Assembly: GCF_008042045.1 (NCBI RefSeq)
Contig: NZ_RDBP01000037.1
Location: 626,063 to 676,151 of the forward strand
Length of the DNA: 50,089 nt
Source: Streptomyces sp. T39
GTDB taxonomy: Bacteria > Actinomycetota > Actinomycetes > Streptomycetales > Streptomycetaceae
Direction: 5' to 3'
Part shown: in pieces, positions 8,569 through 17,148 of the stretch
How the letters are laid out: each line of letters opens with the position of its first letter
How positions within the stretch are numbered: position 1 is the stretch's first letter
Notes under the pieces: generated by a model
Databases searched by the model: none
The model's input: only the letters and a program-made list of their open reading frames with translations
Told to the model about the DNA's origin: nothing
Made by a program: the position numbers and the translations under genes

Positions 8569-9822
8569 ATGAGCTCCTCGCGGGGCTGGCTGCTGCGCCT
8601 CGTCATCGCGTTCGCCTTCGCGCAGGGCGCGGTGTCGATGGCGCGGCCCGCCGTCTCCTACCGGGCCCTCGCCCTCGGGGCGGACGAACGCGCCATCGGC
8701 GTCATCGCCGGTGTGTACGCGCTGCTCCCGCTCTTCGCGGCCGTACCGCTCGGCCGCCGCACGGACCACGGCCGGTGCGCCCCGCTGCTGACCGCGGGCG
8801 TCGCGCTGATCGCGGGCGGCTGCGCCCTCGGCGGCACGGCCGGCTCCCTGGGTGCGGTCGCCGCCTGGAGCGGGGTGACCGGGCTCGGTCACCTGTGCTT
8901 CGTGATCGGCGCCCAGTCGATCGTCGCCCGCCGCTCGGCGCCCGCCGAACAGGACCGCAACTTCGGGCACTTCACGATCGGCGCGTCCCTCGGCCAGCTG
9001 GCAGGACCGCTGGCGGCGGGCGCCGTGATCGGCGGGGACATGGGCCGCACGAGCGCCCTCGCGCTCCACGTCTCCGCCGCCGTCGCGGCGGTGGCCCTCA
9101 CCTCGCTGTGGCGGATCGAGGCCCGGACCCGTCCGGCGCCCCGCGCCGAGCAGCAGGCCAAGGTGCCGGTGCGCGGCATCCTGCGCACCCGGGGGGTGCC
9201 GGCCGGGATCTTCGTGAGCCTCGCGGTGCTGTCGGCGACCGACATCCTCACCGCCTACCTGCCGGTGGTCGGCGAGCAGCGCGGCATCGCGCCCGCCGTG
9301 GTCGGCGGCCTGCTGTCCCTGCGGGCGGCCGCCACCATCGCCTGCCGCCTGGCGATGGGCCCGATGCTCCGGCTGATGGGGCGTACCGCGCTGCTGGCCA
9401 CGACCTGCCTGGCCGGGGGCGTGCTGTGCGCCGCCCTCGCCCTTCCGGTGCCCCTGTGGGGCCTCGCGGCGATGCTGGCCGTGCTCGGCTTCTGTCTCGG
9501 GGTGGGGCAGCCGCTGTCGATGACGACCGTCGTGCGGGCGGCGCCGGAGCAGGCGCGGTCGACGGCGCTGGCGCTGCGGCTGACGGGCAACCGCCTGGGC
9601 CAGGTCGCGGCGCCCGCCGGGGCCGGGCTGGTCGCGGGAGTGGCGGGCGCGGCCGCGCCGTTCGTCGTGCTGGGGGTGCTGCTCGCGGCTTCGGCGGGGG
9701 TGGCCGTGCGGGCCTCCCGTCCGACCCGCGGGGGGCCGCCGCGCGGTGCTTCGGACGACGTTCCCGCAGCGGCTCCACAGGGGGCGCCGTCGCCCGGTCG
9801 GCACACATCCGGTATCGGCTAG
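8569..9822 (+). CDS. MFS transporter
   Basis: The 417-residue protein has about 12 predicted membrane helices and MFS-like loops, including a motif A-like sequence after helix 2 (PLGRRTDHGR). ATG 8569 begins one base after the citrate transporter stop codon, so translation is probably coupled; a longer frame from 8539 would overlap that gene. It may export or import a compound related to citrate or iron handling, but the substrate is unknown. The last 30 or so residues are hydrophilic. Confidence 0.88.
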   Translation: MSSSRGWLLRLVIAFAFAQGAVSMARPAVSYRALALGADERAIGVIAGVYALLPLFAAVPLGRRTDHGRCAPLLTAGVALIAGGCALGGTAGSLGAVAAWSGVTGLGHLCFVIGAQSIVARRSAPAEQDRNFGHFTIGASLGQLAGPLAAGAVIGGDMGRTSALALHVSAAVAAVALTSLWRIEARTRPAPRAEQQAKVPVRGILRTRGVPAGIFVSLAVLSATDILTAYLPVVGEQRGIAPAVVGGLLSLRAAATIACRLAMGPMLRLMGRTALLATTCLAGGVLCAALALPVPLWGLAAMLAVLGFCLGVGQPLSMTTVVRAAPEQARSTALALRLTGNRLGQVAAPAGAGLVAGVAGAAAPFVVLGVLLAASAGVAVRASRPTRGGPPRGASDDVPAAAPQGAPSPGRHTSGIG

Positions 9823-9887
9823 TCAGGGCATATCTGACATCGTTTCAGCGTTTCGAGGCTTTACGGCCCCCGATCTGTGACATCTAG

Positions 9888-9903
9888 TCAGGCGATCGCC
9901 TGA
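9888..9903. promoter_or_regulatory. 16-bp perfect palindrome upstream of the sortase operon
   Basis: TCAGGCGATCGCCTGA is perfectly self-complementary and lies 37 bases before the ATG at 9941. Two further pairs match after a two-base interruption (CT...AG). Related short repeats, ATCTGACATC and ATCTGTGACATC, occur just upstream. It is a likely operator. Confidence 0.6.
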
Positions 9904-9940
9904 TCAGTATGACAATCGGATCGGCTTGAAGGAGCCTCGC

Positions 9941-10603
9941 ATGCCCTCCACCGCATCGTTCCGCGCCCACCGTCTCCGTCCCGCCGCGGCGGCCCTGGCG
10001 ACGCTCGCCGTCGCCGGGGCCACCCTGGCCGGCGCCACGCCGGCCCTCGCCGCCCCGGGCGACAGCGGTGACCTGAAGGTCCACCGCGCGGGCGTGCCGC
10101 ACTGGAACACCCAGGACGACCTGAAGGTCTGCAAGTTCAGCCTCTCGGCGTTCAACTTCGAGACCGTCCGGCTGCTCACGTGGGCCATCGCGCCCCAGCC
10201 GCCCACGCCGACCGGCCCGACCCTGTCCGGCAGCCTCACGCTGATCGCCGGCCGCGGCCACACCCCGGAGTACAGCCTCCCCGAGGGCGACTACCGGCTC
10301 ACGTGGACGTTCACCGGCGGCGTGGCCAAGGAGAAGGTCTTCCAGGTCACCTGCCCCGAGAACAAGAAGGGGACCCCGGGCGGCAAGGGCGAGGACCACC
10401 ACACCGGCGGCGGCGAGAAGAACGACACGTGGGAGCAGCCGTCCGGCGCCGTGCCCGCGGGCGGCGGCGGCATGTCGGGCACCGGTGGCGACGGCGGTTC
10501 CGGGATCGGCGCCACGCCCGTGGTCGCCGCCACCCTGGCCGCGGGCCTCGCCGGCCTGATCGTCGTCCGCCGGGCACGCCGCCGTGTCCATGGCGCAGCG
10601 TAA
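9941..10603 (+). CDS. Secreted, C-terminally membrane-anchored protein
   Basis: The 220-residue precursor has a classical Sec signal peptide (basic start, then about 20 Ala/Leu-rich residues, ending TPALA-AP). The exported domain of about 100 residues contains two Cys. A Gly/Lys/Glu linker at about residues 145-185 leads to a single hydrophobic segment (VVAATLAAGLAGLIVV) and an Arg-rich tail. This is the layout of a cell-wall sorting signal, but I see no clear LPxTG or LAxTG motif before the membrane segment. AAGGAG precedes ATG 9941. The class F sortase gene overlaps its end. Function is unknown. Confidence 0.75.
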   Translation: MPSTASFRAHRLRPAAAALATLAVAGATLAGATPALAAPGDSGDLKVHRAGVPHWNTQDDLKVCKFSLSAFNFETVRLLTWAIAPQPPTPTGPTLSGSLTLIAGRGHTPEYSLPEGDYRLTWTFTGGVAKEKVFQVTCPENKKGTPGGKGEDHHTGGGEKNDTWEQPSGAVPAGGGGMSGTGGDGGSGIGATPVVAATLAAGLAGLIVVRRARRRVHGAA

Positions 10604-11444
10604 TCCGCCGAGCCGCCGACCCCAGCCCCCCGCGCGTCCCCGCCGCCGCCGTCGCGGACCGAGCCGCGCCTGCCGCCTGACCATCACGCTCAGCGTGACG
10701 GCGACCCTGGTGACCGGCCTCGTCCGGGCGTGCGACGGCACGCCGCCGGACGGGGCGGCCGTCACCGTGGCGGCCGGCGCACCGGCCAGGATCGAACTCC
10801 CTCCGCTCACCACGCGGGTGGAGGGCCCGTCCGCCCGGAAACCGTCCCCCCGGGCCGCGGCGGCGAAGCCCCGCGACGCGGCGAAGCCGAAGCGCGCGGC
10901 ATCGCCCGCCGGTGCGCCGCGCACCGGTTCGTCCGCCCGGCCGGCCTCCAGGGACGGCAAGGCCCGGGGTGCTCGGGCCCTCCCGCCGTCCCCGGCCAAG
11001 CGGCTGGTCATCCCGAAGCTCACCATCGCCTCCCCGGTGACGCTCCTCGGACTCGACGACCGCGGGGTGCTCACCGCACCACCGGTCGACGACCCGAAAC
11101 TGGTGGGCTGGTACGGACTGGGCCCCGCACCCGGCGAGGCGGGCACGGCCGTCGCGGTGGGGCACCGGGACACCAGGACCGGCCCCGCCGTCTTCCTCAA
11201 CCTGAGCACCCTCAAGCCCGGGGACAAGGTCGACGTGGTCCGTGAGGACCGCCGGACGGCGGTGTTCACGGTGGACAAGGTCCGCACCTTCACCAAGGAG
11301 AAGTTCCCCGACAAACAGGTCTACGGCAGCACGGGACGCCCCGAGCTGCGGCTGCTGACCTGCGGCGGGACGTTCGACAAGAAGCGCGGCTACTCGGCCA
11401 ACGTGGTCGTGTTCGCGCACCTCACCGACGTCCGCCAGGTGTGA
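10590..11444 (+). CDS. Class F sortase
   Basis: The 284-residue protein has a very basic N-terminus, one membrane segment at about residues 30-50, a long Ala/Pro/Lys linker to about residue 135, and a sortase beta-barrel (RLVIPKLTIASPVTLLG onward). Catalytic residues are visible: His192 in VGHRDT, Cys258 in LLTCGG, and a candidate Arg266 before GYSANVVVFA. ATG 10590 overlaps the preceding gene by 14 bases (GTG 10584 is an alternative), so the pair forms one operon. The neighbouring secreted protein is the natural candidate partner, although class F sortase substrates are poorly known. Confidence 0.88.
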   Translation: MAQRNPPSRRPQPPARPRRRRRGPSRACRLTITLSVTATLVTGLVRACDGTPPDGAAVTVAAGAPARIELPPLTTRVEGPSARKPSPRAAAAKPRDAAKPKRAASPAGAPRTGSSARPASRDGKARGARALPPSPAKRLVIPKLTIASPVTLLGLDDRGVLTAPPVDDPKLVGWYGLGPAPGEAGTAVAVGHRDTRTGPAVFLNLSTLKPGDKVDVVREDRRTAVFTVDKVRTFTKEKFPDKQVYGSTGRPELRLLTCGGTFDKKRGYSANVVVFAHLTDVRQV

Positions 11445-11450
11445 CCACAC

Positions 11451-11482
11451 GTGGGGTCGGCCCGTGGACGGGCCGGCCCCAC
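11451..11482 (+). terminator. Strong hairpin after the sortase gene
   Basis: A 14-bp stem with one G-T pair and a TGGA loop begins 7 bases after the sortase stop codon. It separates the sortase operon from the ABC ATPase gene. Confidence 0.8.
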
Positions 11483-11732
11483 GGGCGTGCCCGCGGCCGT
11501 CCGCCGGCGCCCCGCGGGCCGGGCCCGGATCTCCGTGACCGTGCCGGACGCATGTGCCGCAACGGCCGTGGCCGGGCGACCATTTCCGGCCGTTTCCCGT
11601 ACGGCGGCAAGTGAGCGGACGACGCCTCAGATGTCCGTTCGCCGACCTTTCGCGCGATGTATTCCCTGATCGCACGGCATGGGCTAACTTCCTGCCTCTC
11701 GGCTGCCTTCCTCACTCCCGGGCGGGACCCCT

Positions 11733-13064
11733 ATGACTCGCGCCATCGCTCTGCACAACGTCAGCAAGAGATACGGACGCAACGCCCGTGCCGTCGACCG
11801 CCTGTCCCTCTCGGTGGAACCGGGCGAGTTCCTCGTGCTGCTGGGCCCCTCCGGATGCGGGAAGTCGACGGTGCTGCGGATGATCGCGGGCCTGGAGGAC
11901 ATCACCGAGGGCGAGTTGCTCCTGGACGGCGAGTACGCCAACGACATCCCGCCCCGCGAACGCGACATGGCGATGGTGTTCCAGAACTTCGCCCTCTACC
12001 CGAGCATGACCAACCGGGAGAACATCGGCTTCCCGCTGAAGCTGGAGAACCCGCGCGCCGACCGCAACCCGCGGGTCGAGGCGACCGCCCGGATGCTCGG
12101 CATCGAGGACCTGCTCGACCGCTTCCCCGGCCAGCTCTCCGGCGGCGAGCGCCAGCGCGTCGCGATGGGCCGCGCCATCTCGCGGCGCCCCTCCGTCTTC
12201 CTGATGGACGAGCCCCTCTCCAACCTCGACGCCAAGCTCCGCAACCACCTGCGCGCGGAGATCGCCCGCCTCACCGCCGACCTGGGCGTCACCACCGTGT
12301 ACGTCACCCACGACCAGGCCGAGGCGATGTCCCTCGGCGACCGGGTCGCGGTCATGCGCGGCGGGGTGCTGCAGCAGGTGAGCACCCCGCGGGAGACCTA
12401 CGCCCTGCCCGCCAACGTCTTCGTCGCCGCCTTCATCGGCACGCCCCGCATCAACCTCCTCCAGGCCGTGGTGCACGCCCCGCTCGACGGGCGGATGTCG
12501 ATCGACCTCGGCCGCCAGCGGCTCCCGCTGCCCGAACCGCTCAGCTCCGACCACCAGTTGCTCCGCATCCAGCAGGGGCGTCAGATCATCGTGGGTCTGC
12601 GCTCGGAGGCCGCCCGCATCGCCCCGCCCAGCCAGGCCCGTCCGGGAGAAGTGGCGCTGACCGGTCTCGTCGAGCACATGGAGTACCAGGGACACGAGGC
12701 GCTGGTGCACTTCAACACCGGCTCGCGGCCCGCGGTCGTGGCCGACCTGGAGGCCTCGCGGCCCCAGTCCGCCACCCGCAGGCGCCGCGAAGGCGGACCG
12801 GGGATGCTGGCCCGGCTCAAGGAGCGTGCCGTCTCCCAGGTCACCGGGCCGGTGGCGGTGCTCGACGCCCCCGATGTCGCGGCGCCCGACGAGCGCAGGG
12901 CCGTCGCGCCGAGCGACCTGGTGGTGCGGACCGGGCCCGACGTGCGGCTGCGCACCGGGGCGCAGGTGCCGCTACTCGTCGACCTCGCCCACCTGTACGT
13001 CTTCGACCACCTCGGCCGGCGCATCTGCCCCGCCCCGGCGGACGTTCCCGGCCTGGAGGTCTGA
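11733..13064 (+). CDS. ABC transporter ATPase, MsiK/UgpC-like, standing alone
   Basis: The 443-residue nucleotide-binding subunit has Walker A GPSGCGKST (38-46), Q-loop Gln84, signature LSGGERQR (135-142), Walker B VFLMDEP (155-161) and switch His193. A long C-terminal TOBE-type region runs from about 240 to 440, and this architecture is typical of carbohydrate importers. No permease or binding-protein genes are nearby, so it may energise importers encoded elsewhere, as MsiK does in Streptomyces. The C-terminal region holds an insertion at about residues 345-370 rich in Arg and Gly. A sequence like TAACTT about 40 bases upstream could be part of the promoter. Confidence 0.88.
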   Translation: MTRAIALHNVSKRYGRNARAVDRLSLSVEPGEFLVLLGPSGCGKSTVLRMIAGLEDITEGELLLDGEYANDIPPRERDMAMVFQNFALYPSMTNRENIGFPLKLENPRADRNPRVEATARMLGIEDLLDRFPGQLSGGERQRVAMGRAISRRPSVFLMDEPLSNLDAKLRNHLRAEIARLTADLGVTTVYVTHDQAEAMSLGDRVAVMRGGVLQQVSTPRETYALPANVFVAAFIGTPRINLLQAVVHAPLDGRMSIDLGRQRLPLPEPLSSDHQLLRIQQGRQIIVGLRSEAARIAPPSQARPGEVALTGLVEHMEYQGHEALVHFNTGSRPAVVADLEASRPQSATRRRREGGPGMLARLKERAVSQVTGPVAVLDAPDVAAPDERRAVAPSDLVVRTGPDVRLRTGAQVPLLVDLAHLYVFDHLGRRICPAPADVPGLEV

Positions 13065-13159
13065 GACGTCGGCCGGAACGAGGCCCGAACGACGCCCGGT
13101 CGGGGCCGATCCGGCCGAGGGGCGCTCGCCGGTGCCCCTCACGTCACGCCCGGTGCCCC

Positions 13160-14893
13160 TCACCCCGCGTCGAGGGCGGGGGTGCGCAGGGCGAGCATCG
13201 CGACGTCGTCGTCGTTGTCCCGGGGGCGGACCTCGTCCAGCACGGAGTCGCAGAAGACGTCCAGCGGGCGGTGCGCGAAGGAGGCCGCGTGCCGCCGCAG
13301 CCGGTCCAGGCCCTCGTCGACGGAGTGCCGCGGGGACTCGATCAGACCGTCGGTGTAGAGCAGAAGCGTCGACCGGGGCGGCAGGGTGGTGACGGCCTCG
13401 GGCCGGGGCCGGTTCAGTCCGGTCCCGAGCAGGATGCCGTGTGCTCCGTCGAGGTAGCTCGCCCGGCCGTCGTGGGTGACGAGCAGGGGCGGCGGATGGC
13501 CGCCGTTCGTCCAGTGCAGCCGCCACAGCGCGTCGTCGCCCCGGGCGATCCTGGCGAGGATCATGGTGGCCATGGGGACCTCGGCTATGTGCATCACGGC
13601 TTCGTCGAGGCGTTTGACGACGGCGGCAGGGGAGGCGGTCGGCTCGGACCAGGCGAAGGCGCGGAGCATGTTGCGGACCTGCGCCATGCCGGCCGCGGCG
13701 TCGAGGTCGTGACCGACGACGTCGCCGATGACCAGGGCGTGGCCGTGGCCGGCCAGCGCGAAGGCGTCGTACCAGTCGCCGCCCACCGACGAGGCGTGCG
13801 GAGCGGGCACGTAGCGCGCGGTCATCTCCAGGCCGGGCAGGGTGGGCAGCTGCGGCAGCAGATGACGCTGCATGGTCTCGGCGACCTTGCGCTGGCGCTG
13901 GTACAGGCGGGCGTTGTCCAGGGCGAGGCCCGCCCGGCGGGTGATGTCCTCCAGCAGCGGCAGGTCGGCCGGGGTGAAGGCGTCCTGACGCTGCGACCGG
14001 CCCAGCGTCAGGGCGCCGAGCACGTCGCGCAGACCCCGGATGGGCGCGATGACCGCGGAGTGCATGCCCGTGGCGGCGAACAGGCGCTGCTGCTCGACCG
14101 CGATGCCCGAGTCCGGCGGTCCCTGGTACGTGGCGGGGCCGGCGAGGGTGGAGGCCGCGCCGCGCAGGGCCCGGGACAGCGGCATCGGGGACTCCTCGGG
14201 CACGGGGGGCATCGGACCCTGCAGATCGGTCCGCTCGATGAGGATGCCGTCCTTGTGCTCCGTCACCAGGACACGCCGTACCTCGTCGCGTTCGGTGAGG
14301 AGGTCGAACACCGCCCAGTCCGCCAGCCGGGGCACCGTCAGAGCGGCCAGCCGGTGCAGCGCCTCGTCGACGTCCAGGGTGGACGTGAGCTGTGTGGTCG
14401 TCTCCGCGAGCAGGGACAGGCGGTCCATCTCGGTGAGCGACGCCGCGTACCCGGCCCCGCGGCGCACCTCGTCGTGCGGCGGCTCGTACAGCAGCACCAG
14501 CGCACCGGTCGTGTCCGTGTCCGGTGCGCAGGGCGTGACCAGCCAGGACAACGCGATCAGCGTGCCGTCGCCGCGGACGAACCACTCGGTGTCGCCGTGC
14601 CGGGTGCCCTGGGTGAGCAGCGCCTTGCGCAGCCGGCAGCGGCTGCGCGGCATCGTGTGGCCGTGCTCGTCCCGGTGCAGCAGGTCGTGGGAGTCCTGGC
14701 CGAGGAGTTCCTCGGCGCTGTGGCCCAGCAGACGCAGGGCGGCGCCGTTGGCCGTCAGGATGCGGCCGTCGTCGTCGACCACGAAGGCGGGCGCCGTCAT
14801 GCTCTCCGGACTCAGGCTCAGCAGGCCGTCGGACACCGGCCGGGCCCCGAACACCGGGGGGCCTGCCGGGCCGGCGGCGGCCACGTCGTCCAT
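13160..14893 (-). CDS. PAS-GAF-SpoIIE (PP2C) phosphatase
   Basis: The 577-residue protein has a PAS domain at about 25-140 (FVVDDDGRILTANGAALRLL), a GAF domain at about 165-310 and a PP2C/SpoIIE phosphatase domain at about 350-575. Metal-binding acidic motifs are present: VGGDWYDAF, IGDVVGHDLDAA, TNGGHPPPLL, YTDGLIES and DNDDDVAML. Such proteins usually dephosphorylate anti-anti-sigma factors in partner-switching pathways. AAGGAG precedes ATG 14893. There is no anti-sigma partner next to it, although an orphan anti-sigma-like ATPase is encoded at 19799. It is divergent from the HEAT-repeat operon. Confidence 0.93.
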   Translation of the reverse strand: MDDVAAAGPAGPPVFGARPVSDGLLSLSPESMTAPAFVVDDDGRILTANGAALRLLGHSAEELLGQDSHDLLHRDEHGHTMPRSRCRLRKALLTQGTRHGDTEWFVRGDGTLIALSWLVTPCAPDTDTTGALVLLYEPPHDEVRRGAGYAASLTEMDRLSLLAETTTQLTSTLDVDEALHRLAALTVPRLADWAVFDLLTERDEVRRVLVTEHKDGILIERTDLQGPMPPVPEESPMPLSRALRGAASTLAGPATYQGPPDSGIAVEQQRLFAATGMHSAVIAPIRGLRDVLGALTLGRSQRQDAFTPADLPLLEDITRRAGLALDNARLYQRQRKVAETMQRHLLPQLPTLPGLEMTARYVPAPHASSVGGDWYDAFALAGHGHALVIGDVVGHDLDAAAGMAQVRNMLRAFAWSEPTASPAAVVKRLDEAVMHIAEVPMATMILARIARGDDALWRLHWTNGGHPPPLLVTHDGRASYLDGAHGILLGTGLNRPRPEAVTTLPPRSTLLLYTDGLIESPRHSVDEGLDRLRRHAASFAHRPLDVFCDSVLDEVRPRDNDDDVAMLALRTPALDAG

Positions 14894-15031
14894 CTCACTC
14901 CTTCACCGGGACGTGCACCTACTGTGGGTTCCCCGGCTGGACCGTGGCAAGCACCCGGGCCCGGCCGGAGTGCGCTGCCCGGCCCTGCCCGTGATGCCGC
15001 CCGGGTGCGGCCCCCGTGCGCCCCGCTTGAC

Positions 15032-15048
15032 CTTGACACCGTGCCAAG
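15032..15048 (+). promoter_or_regulatory. Predicted MerR operator within the HEAT operon promoter
   Basis: CTTGACACCGTGCCAAG is a near-perfect 17-bp palindrome (7 of 8 pairs) that contains a TTGACA -35 element. MerR regulators bind such symmetric sites between -35 and -10. It lies 30 bases before the ATG at 15078, and the operon encodes a MerR-type protein. Confidence 0.7.
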
Positions 15049-15077
15049 CCCTTCACTGTCGGCGAGGAGGTGTCCCC

Positions 15078-15830
15078 ATGACCTTGCCGACACCGGACGC
15101 GCAGACCGCCACCGGGACCGACACGACCGCCACCGGGACCGACACGACCGCCACCGGGACCGACACGAGGACCGATGCGGACACGGACACGACGCGGGCC
15201 CGCCGGGGGCTGGCGGACGGCCGGTCCTCGGTACGGCTCCGGGCGGCGATGGCCATCGGCACGTCCCCCGACGACCGGCTCGTCGCAGCCCTGATCGAAC
15301 GATGCGGGATCGAACCCGATTTCTCCGTGCGCGAGGCGCTCACCTGGGCGCTCACCCGCCATTCCCCGTCCGCCACGATCCCGGGGCTGCTCGCCGAAAC
15401 CCGGTCGGAGCACGCCCGGGCGCGCAGCCAGGCGCTGCACACGCTGTCCAAGATCGGGGACCGGCGGGGCTGGCCGGCCATCACCCGGGCGCTGCTGTGC
15501 GACGAGGACGACGAGGTGGCGCGCAGCGCCTGGCGCGCGGCGGTCGTCCTCGTGCCCGAGGGCGAGGAACCCGGGCTGGCCGCCGTGCTGGCCACCCGGC
15601 TGGGCCGCGGCGCACGGGAGACGCAGCTGAGCCTCAGCCGGGCGCTGACCGGGCTCGGCGAGGTGATCCTCCCCGCGCTGCGCGCTGCGATGATGGACTC
15701 CGATCCCGGTGTGCGCGCGCACGCCGCGGCCACGGAACGCCTGCTGCGCGATCCGGACGCCGGATCCGGCTTCGCGATCGAGGAGGCGAAGCGGATCGTG
15801 GCCCTCGGCGGGAGCGGTCAGGAGGGGTGA
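15078..15830 (+). CDS. HEAT-repeat protein
   Basis: The 250-residue protein begins with a Thr/Asp-rich segment (about residues 10-40) that includes three copies of a seven-residue repeat. Tandem HEAT-like helical repeats follow from about 45 (for example SSVRLRAAMAIGTSPDDRLV and DDEVARSAWRAAVVLV). Such folds usually mediate protein-protein contacts. GAGGAGG lies 7 bases before ATG 15078. It is 6 bases upstream of the MerR-HEAT gene, so the two form an operon behind the MerR-type operator. No catalytic motif is visible. Confidence 0.8.
   Translation: MTLPTPDAQTATGTDTTATGTDTTATGTDTRTDADTDTTRARRGLADGRSSVRLRAAMAIGTSPDDRLVAALIERCGIEPDFSVREALTWALTRHSPSATIPGLLAETRSEHARARSQALHTLSKIGDRRGWPAITRALLCDEDDEVARSAWRAAVVLVPEGEEPGLAAVLATRLGRGARETQLSLSRALTGLGEVILPALRAAMMDSDPGVRAHAAATERLLRDPDAGSGFAIEEAKRIVALGGSGQEG
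15105..15167 (+). repeat. Three tandem copies of a 21-bp unit inside a gene
   Basis: Three perfect, in-frame 21-bp copies encode the repeated peptide TATGTDT near the N-terminus of the HEAT-repeat protein. Copy number may vary between strains. Confidence 0.9.
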
Positions 15831-15836
15831 CGGACG

Positions 15837-16844
15837 GTGCTGATCGGTGAGGTGGCCCGGCGGTCCGGGGTCAGCGCACGCATGCTCAGGCACTACGAGT
15901 CGCTGGGTCTGGTGCGGCCGACGGACCGCAACGGTGCCGGCTACCGGGAGTACTCCGCCGACGACATCCGGCGGATCTTCCACATCGAGAGCCTGCGGTC
16001 GCTGGGCCTGTCGCTGCGGGACGTCGGCCGTGCGCTCGACGATCCCGGCTTCGCCCCCTCGGCGCTGGTCGACGACCTCATCCGCGGGGCCCGGGAACGC
16101 ATCACGGCCGAGACGGAGCTGCTCACCCGGCTCCGCCGGATCGGCGAGGCGGAACCCGAGGACTGGGAGGACGTCCTGCAGACCGTGGCGCTCCTCCAGG
16201 CCCTGGGCTCCACGAGCGCCGGCAGACGCCAGCGTGCGGCCCTGTCGTCGGCCGACGAGGTGCCGGTGCCGGTGGAGGCGCTGGTCGAGGCGGCGCTGAA
16301 CGAGACGGACCCGCATGTGGCCGGAGCCCTGCGATGGGCGCTGGCGCGATCGGGCGACGGCGGGTGGGCGCCGCTCGCGGAAGGGCTCGGCGCACCGTCG
16401 GCGCAGGTGCGCCGCCGGGCCGCGCGGACGCTCGCCGCGATGCCGCACCACGAGGAGGCCACCGCTCTGCTGCGGGACGCCCTCGCCGGCCCCGACGCCG
16501 CGGTCCGCGGGATCGCGGCCCTGGCGCTCGGGGCGCGAGGGGCGGCCGAAGCGGTCCCGGCACTCGTGGACATGGTCGTGGCGGGGACGAACGACGTCGA
16601 CGCGGCCGACGTGCTGCACGGGCTGGCGGCGACCCCCGCGTCGGCGGACCGGATCGCCGCCGGGCTCGCCGGGCGTCTCGCCCGCTGCGCCGGTGACCCG
16701 GCGGCACGCCGGCGCGTGGCGCAGGCGCTCGCGGACATCCCCGGATCCACGGCCGCGCACGCCCTCCGGGACCTGTCGGAGGACGAGGACCGTGGCGTCG
16801 CCCTCACCGCGGCGTACGTCCTCGGCCGGCGGGGGGAAGGGTAA
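15837..16844 (+). CDS. MerR family regulator fused to HEAT repeats
   Basis: The 335-residue protein has an N-terminal MerR DNA-binding domain (IGEVARRSGVSARMLRHYES, GYREYSADD) and a dimerisation helix at about 75-115. Instead of a metal or drug-binding domain it carries about 200 residues of HEAT-like repeats (for example VRRRAARTLAAMPHHEEA and AAVRGIAALALGARGAAEA). GTG 15837 has GGAGG upstream, overlapping the end of the preceding gene. It probably controls its own operon through 15032-15048. The HEAT part could bind a protein or membrane signal or the neighbouring HEAT protein, which is inference. Confidence 0.85.
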   Translation: MLIGEVARRSGVSARMLRHYESLGLVRPTDRNGAGYREYSADDIRRIFHIESLRSLGLSLRDVGRALDDPGFAPSALVDDLIRGARERITAETELLTRLRRIGEAEPEDWEDVLQTVALLQALGSTSAGRRQRAALSSADEVPVPVEALVEAALNETDPHVAGALRWALARSGDGGWAPLAEGLGAPSAQVRRRAARTLAAMPHHEEATALLRDALAGPDAAVRGIAALALGARGAAEAVPALVDMVVAGTNDVDAADVLHGLAATPASADRIAAGLAGRLARCAGDPAARRRVAQALADIPGSTAAHALRDLSEDEDRGVALTAAYVLGRRGEG

Positions 16845-16863
16845 GGGGTCCTTCCCGGGGCGC

Positions 16864-16987
16864 GGCCGGGACCCGTCCGGCAGCGGTCCTCCGGGGCGCC
16901 GCTCCAACCGCCGGTGGCGGTCCTCCCGGGGCGTCACCCGACCGGCCCGGGGGCGGCCCCGCCGGGTGGCCGGGACCCGTCCGGCAG
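16864..16987. repeat. Pair of 20-bp direct repeats in a GC-rich spacer
   Basis: GGCCGGGACCCGTCCGGCAG occurs at 16864-16883 and 16968-16987. The 304-base spacer 16845-17148 otherwise holds GC-rich sequence with further partial copies and the operator at 17094; no gene is seen in it. Confidence 0.7.
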
Positions 16988-17093
16988 GCGTCCTCCCCGG
17001 GCCCCGCCCGAACCGGCCCGGCAGCGGCCCTGGCCCGTACCGCCCGGTCCCGCGTAGCCTCCGCCACACCGCCGGGACACCCCTGGCGCACGA

Positions 17094-17112
17094 AAACTAA
17101 CACCGCTAGTTT
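17094..17112. promoter_or_regulatory. TetR-type operator upstream of the aldehyde dehydrogenase operon
   Basis: AAACTA-N7-TAGTTT is a 19-bp inverted repeat ending 36 bases before the ATG at 17149. Its reverse complement matches the site at 24571-24589 in 16 of 19 positions, which suggests one shared regulator. Confidence 0.7.
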
Positions 17113-17148
17113 AGGGTCCGAGACGACCGCGACGCGTGGAGGAGTGCG

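Noticed and set aside
15105..15167. A CRISPR array or mobile repeat
   Set aside because: The three 21-bp units are contiguous, in frame and inside a coding region, without spacers.
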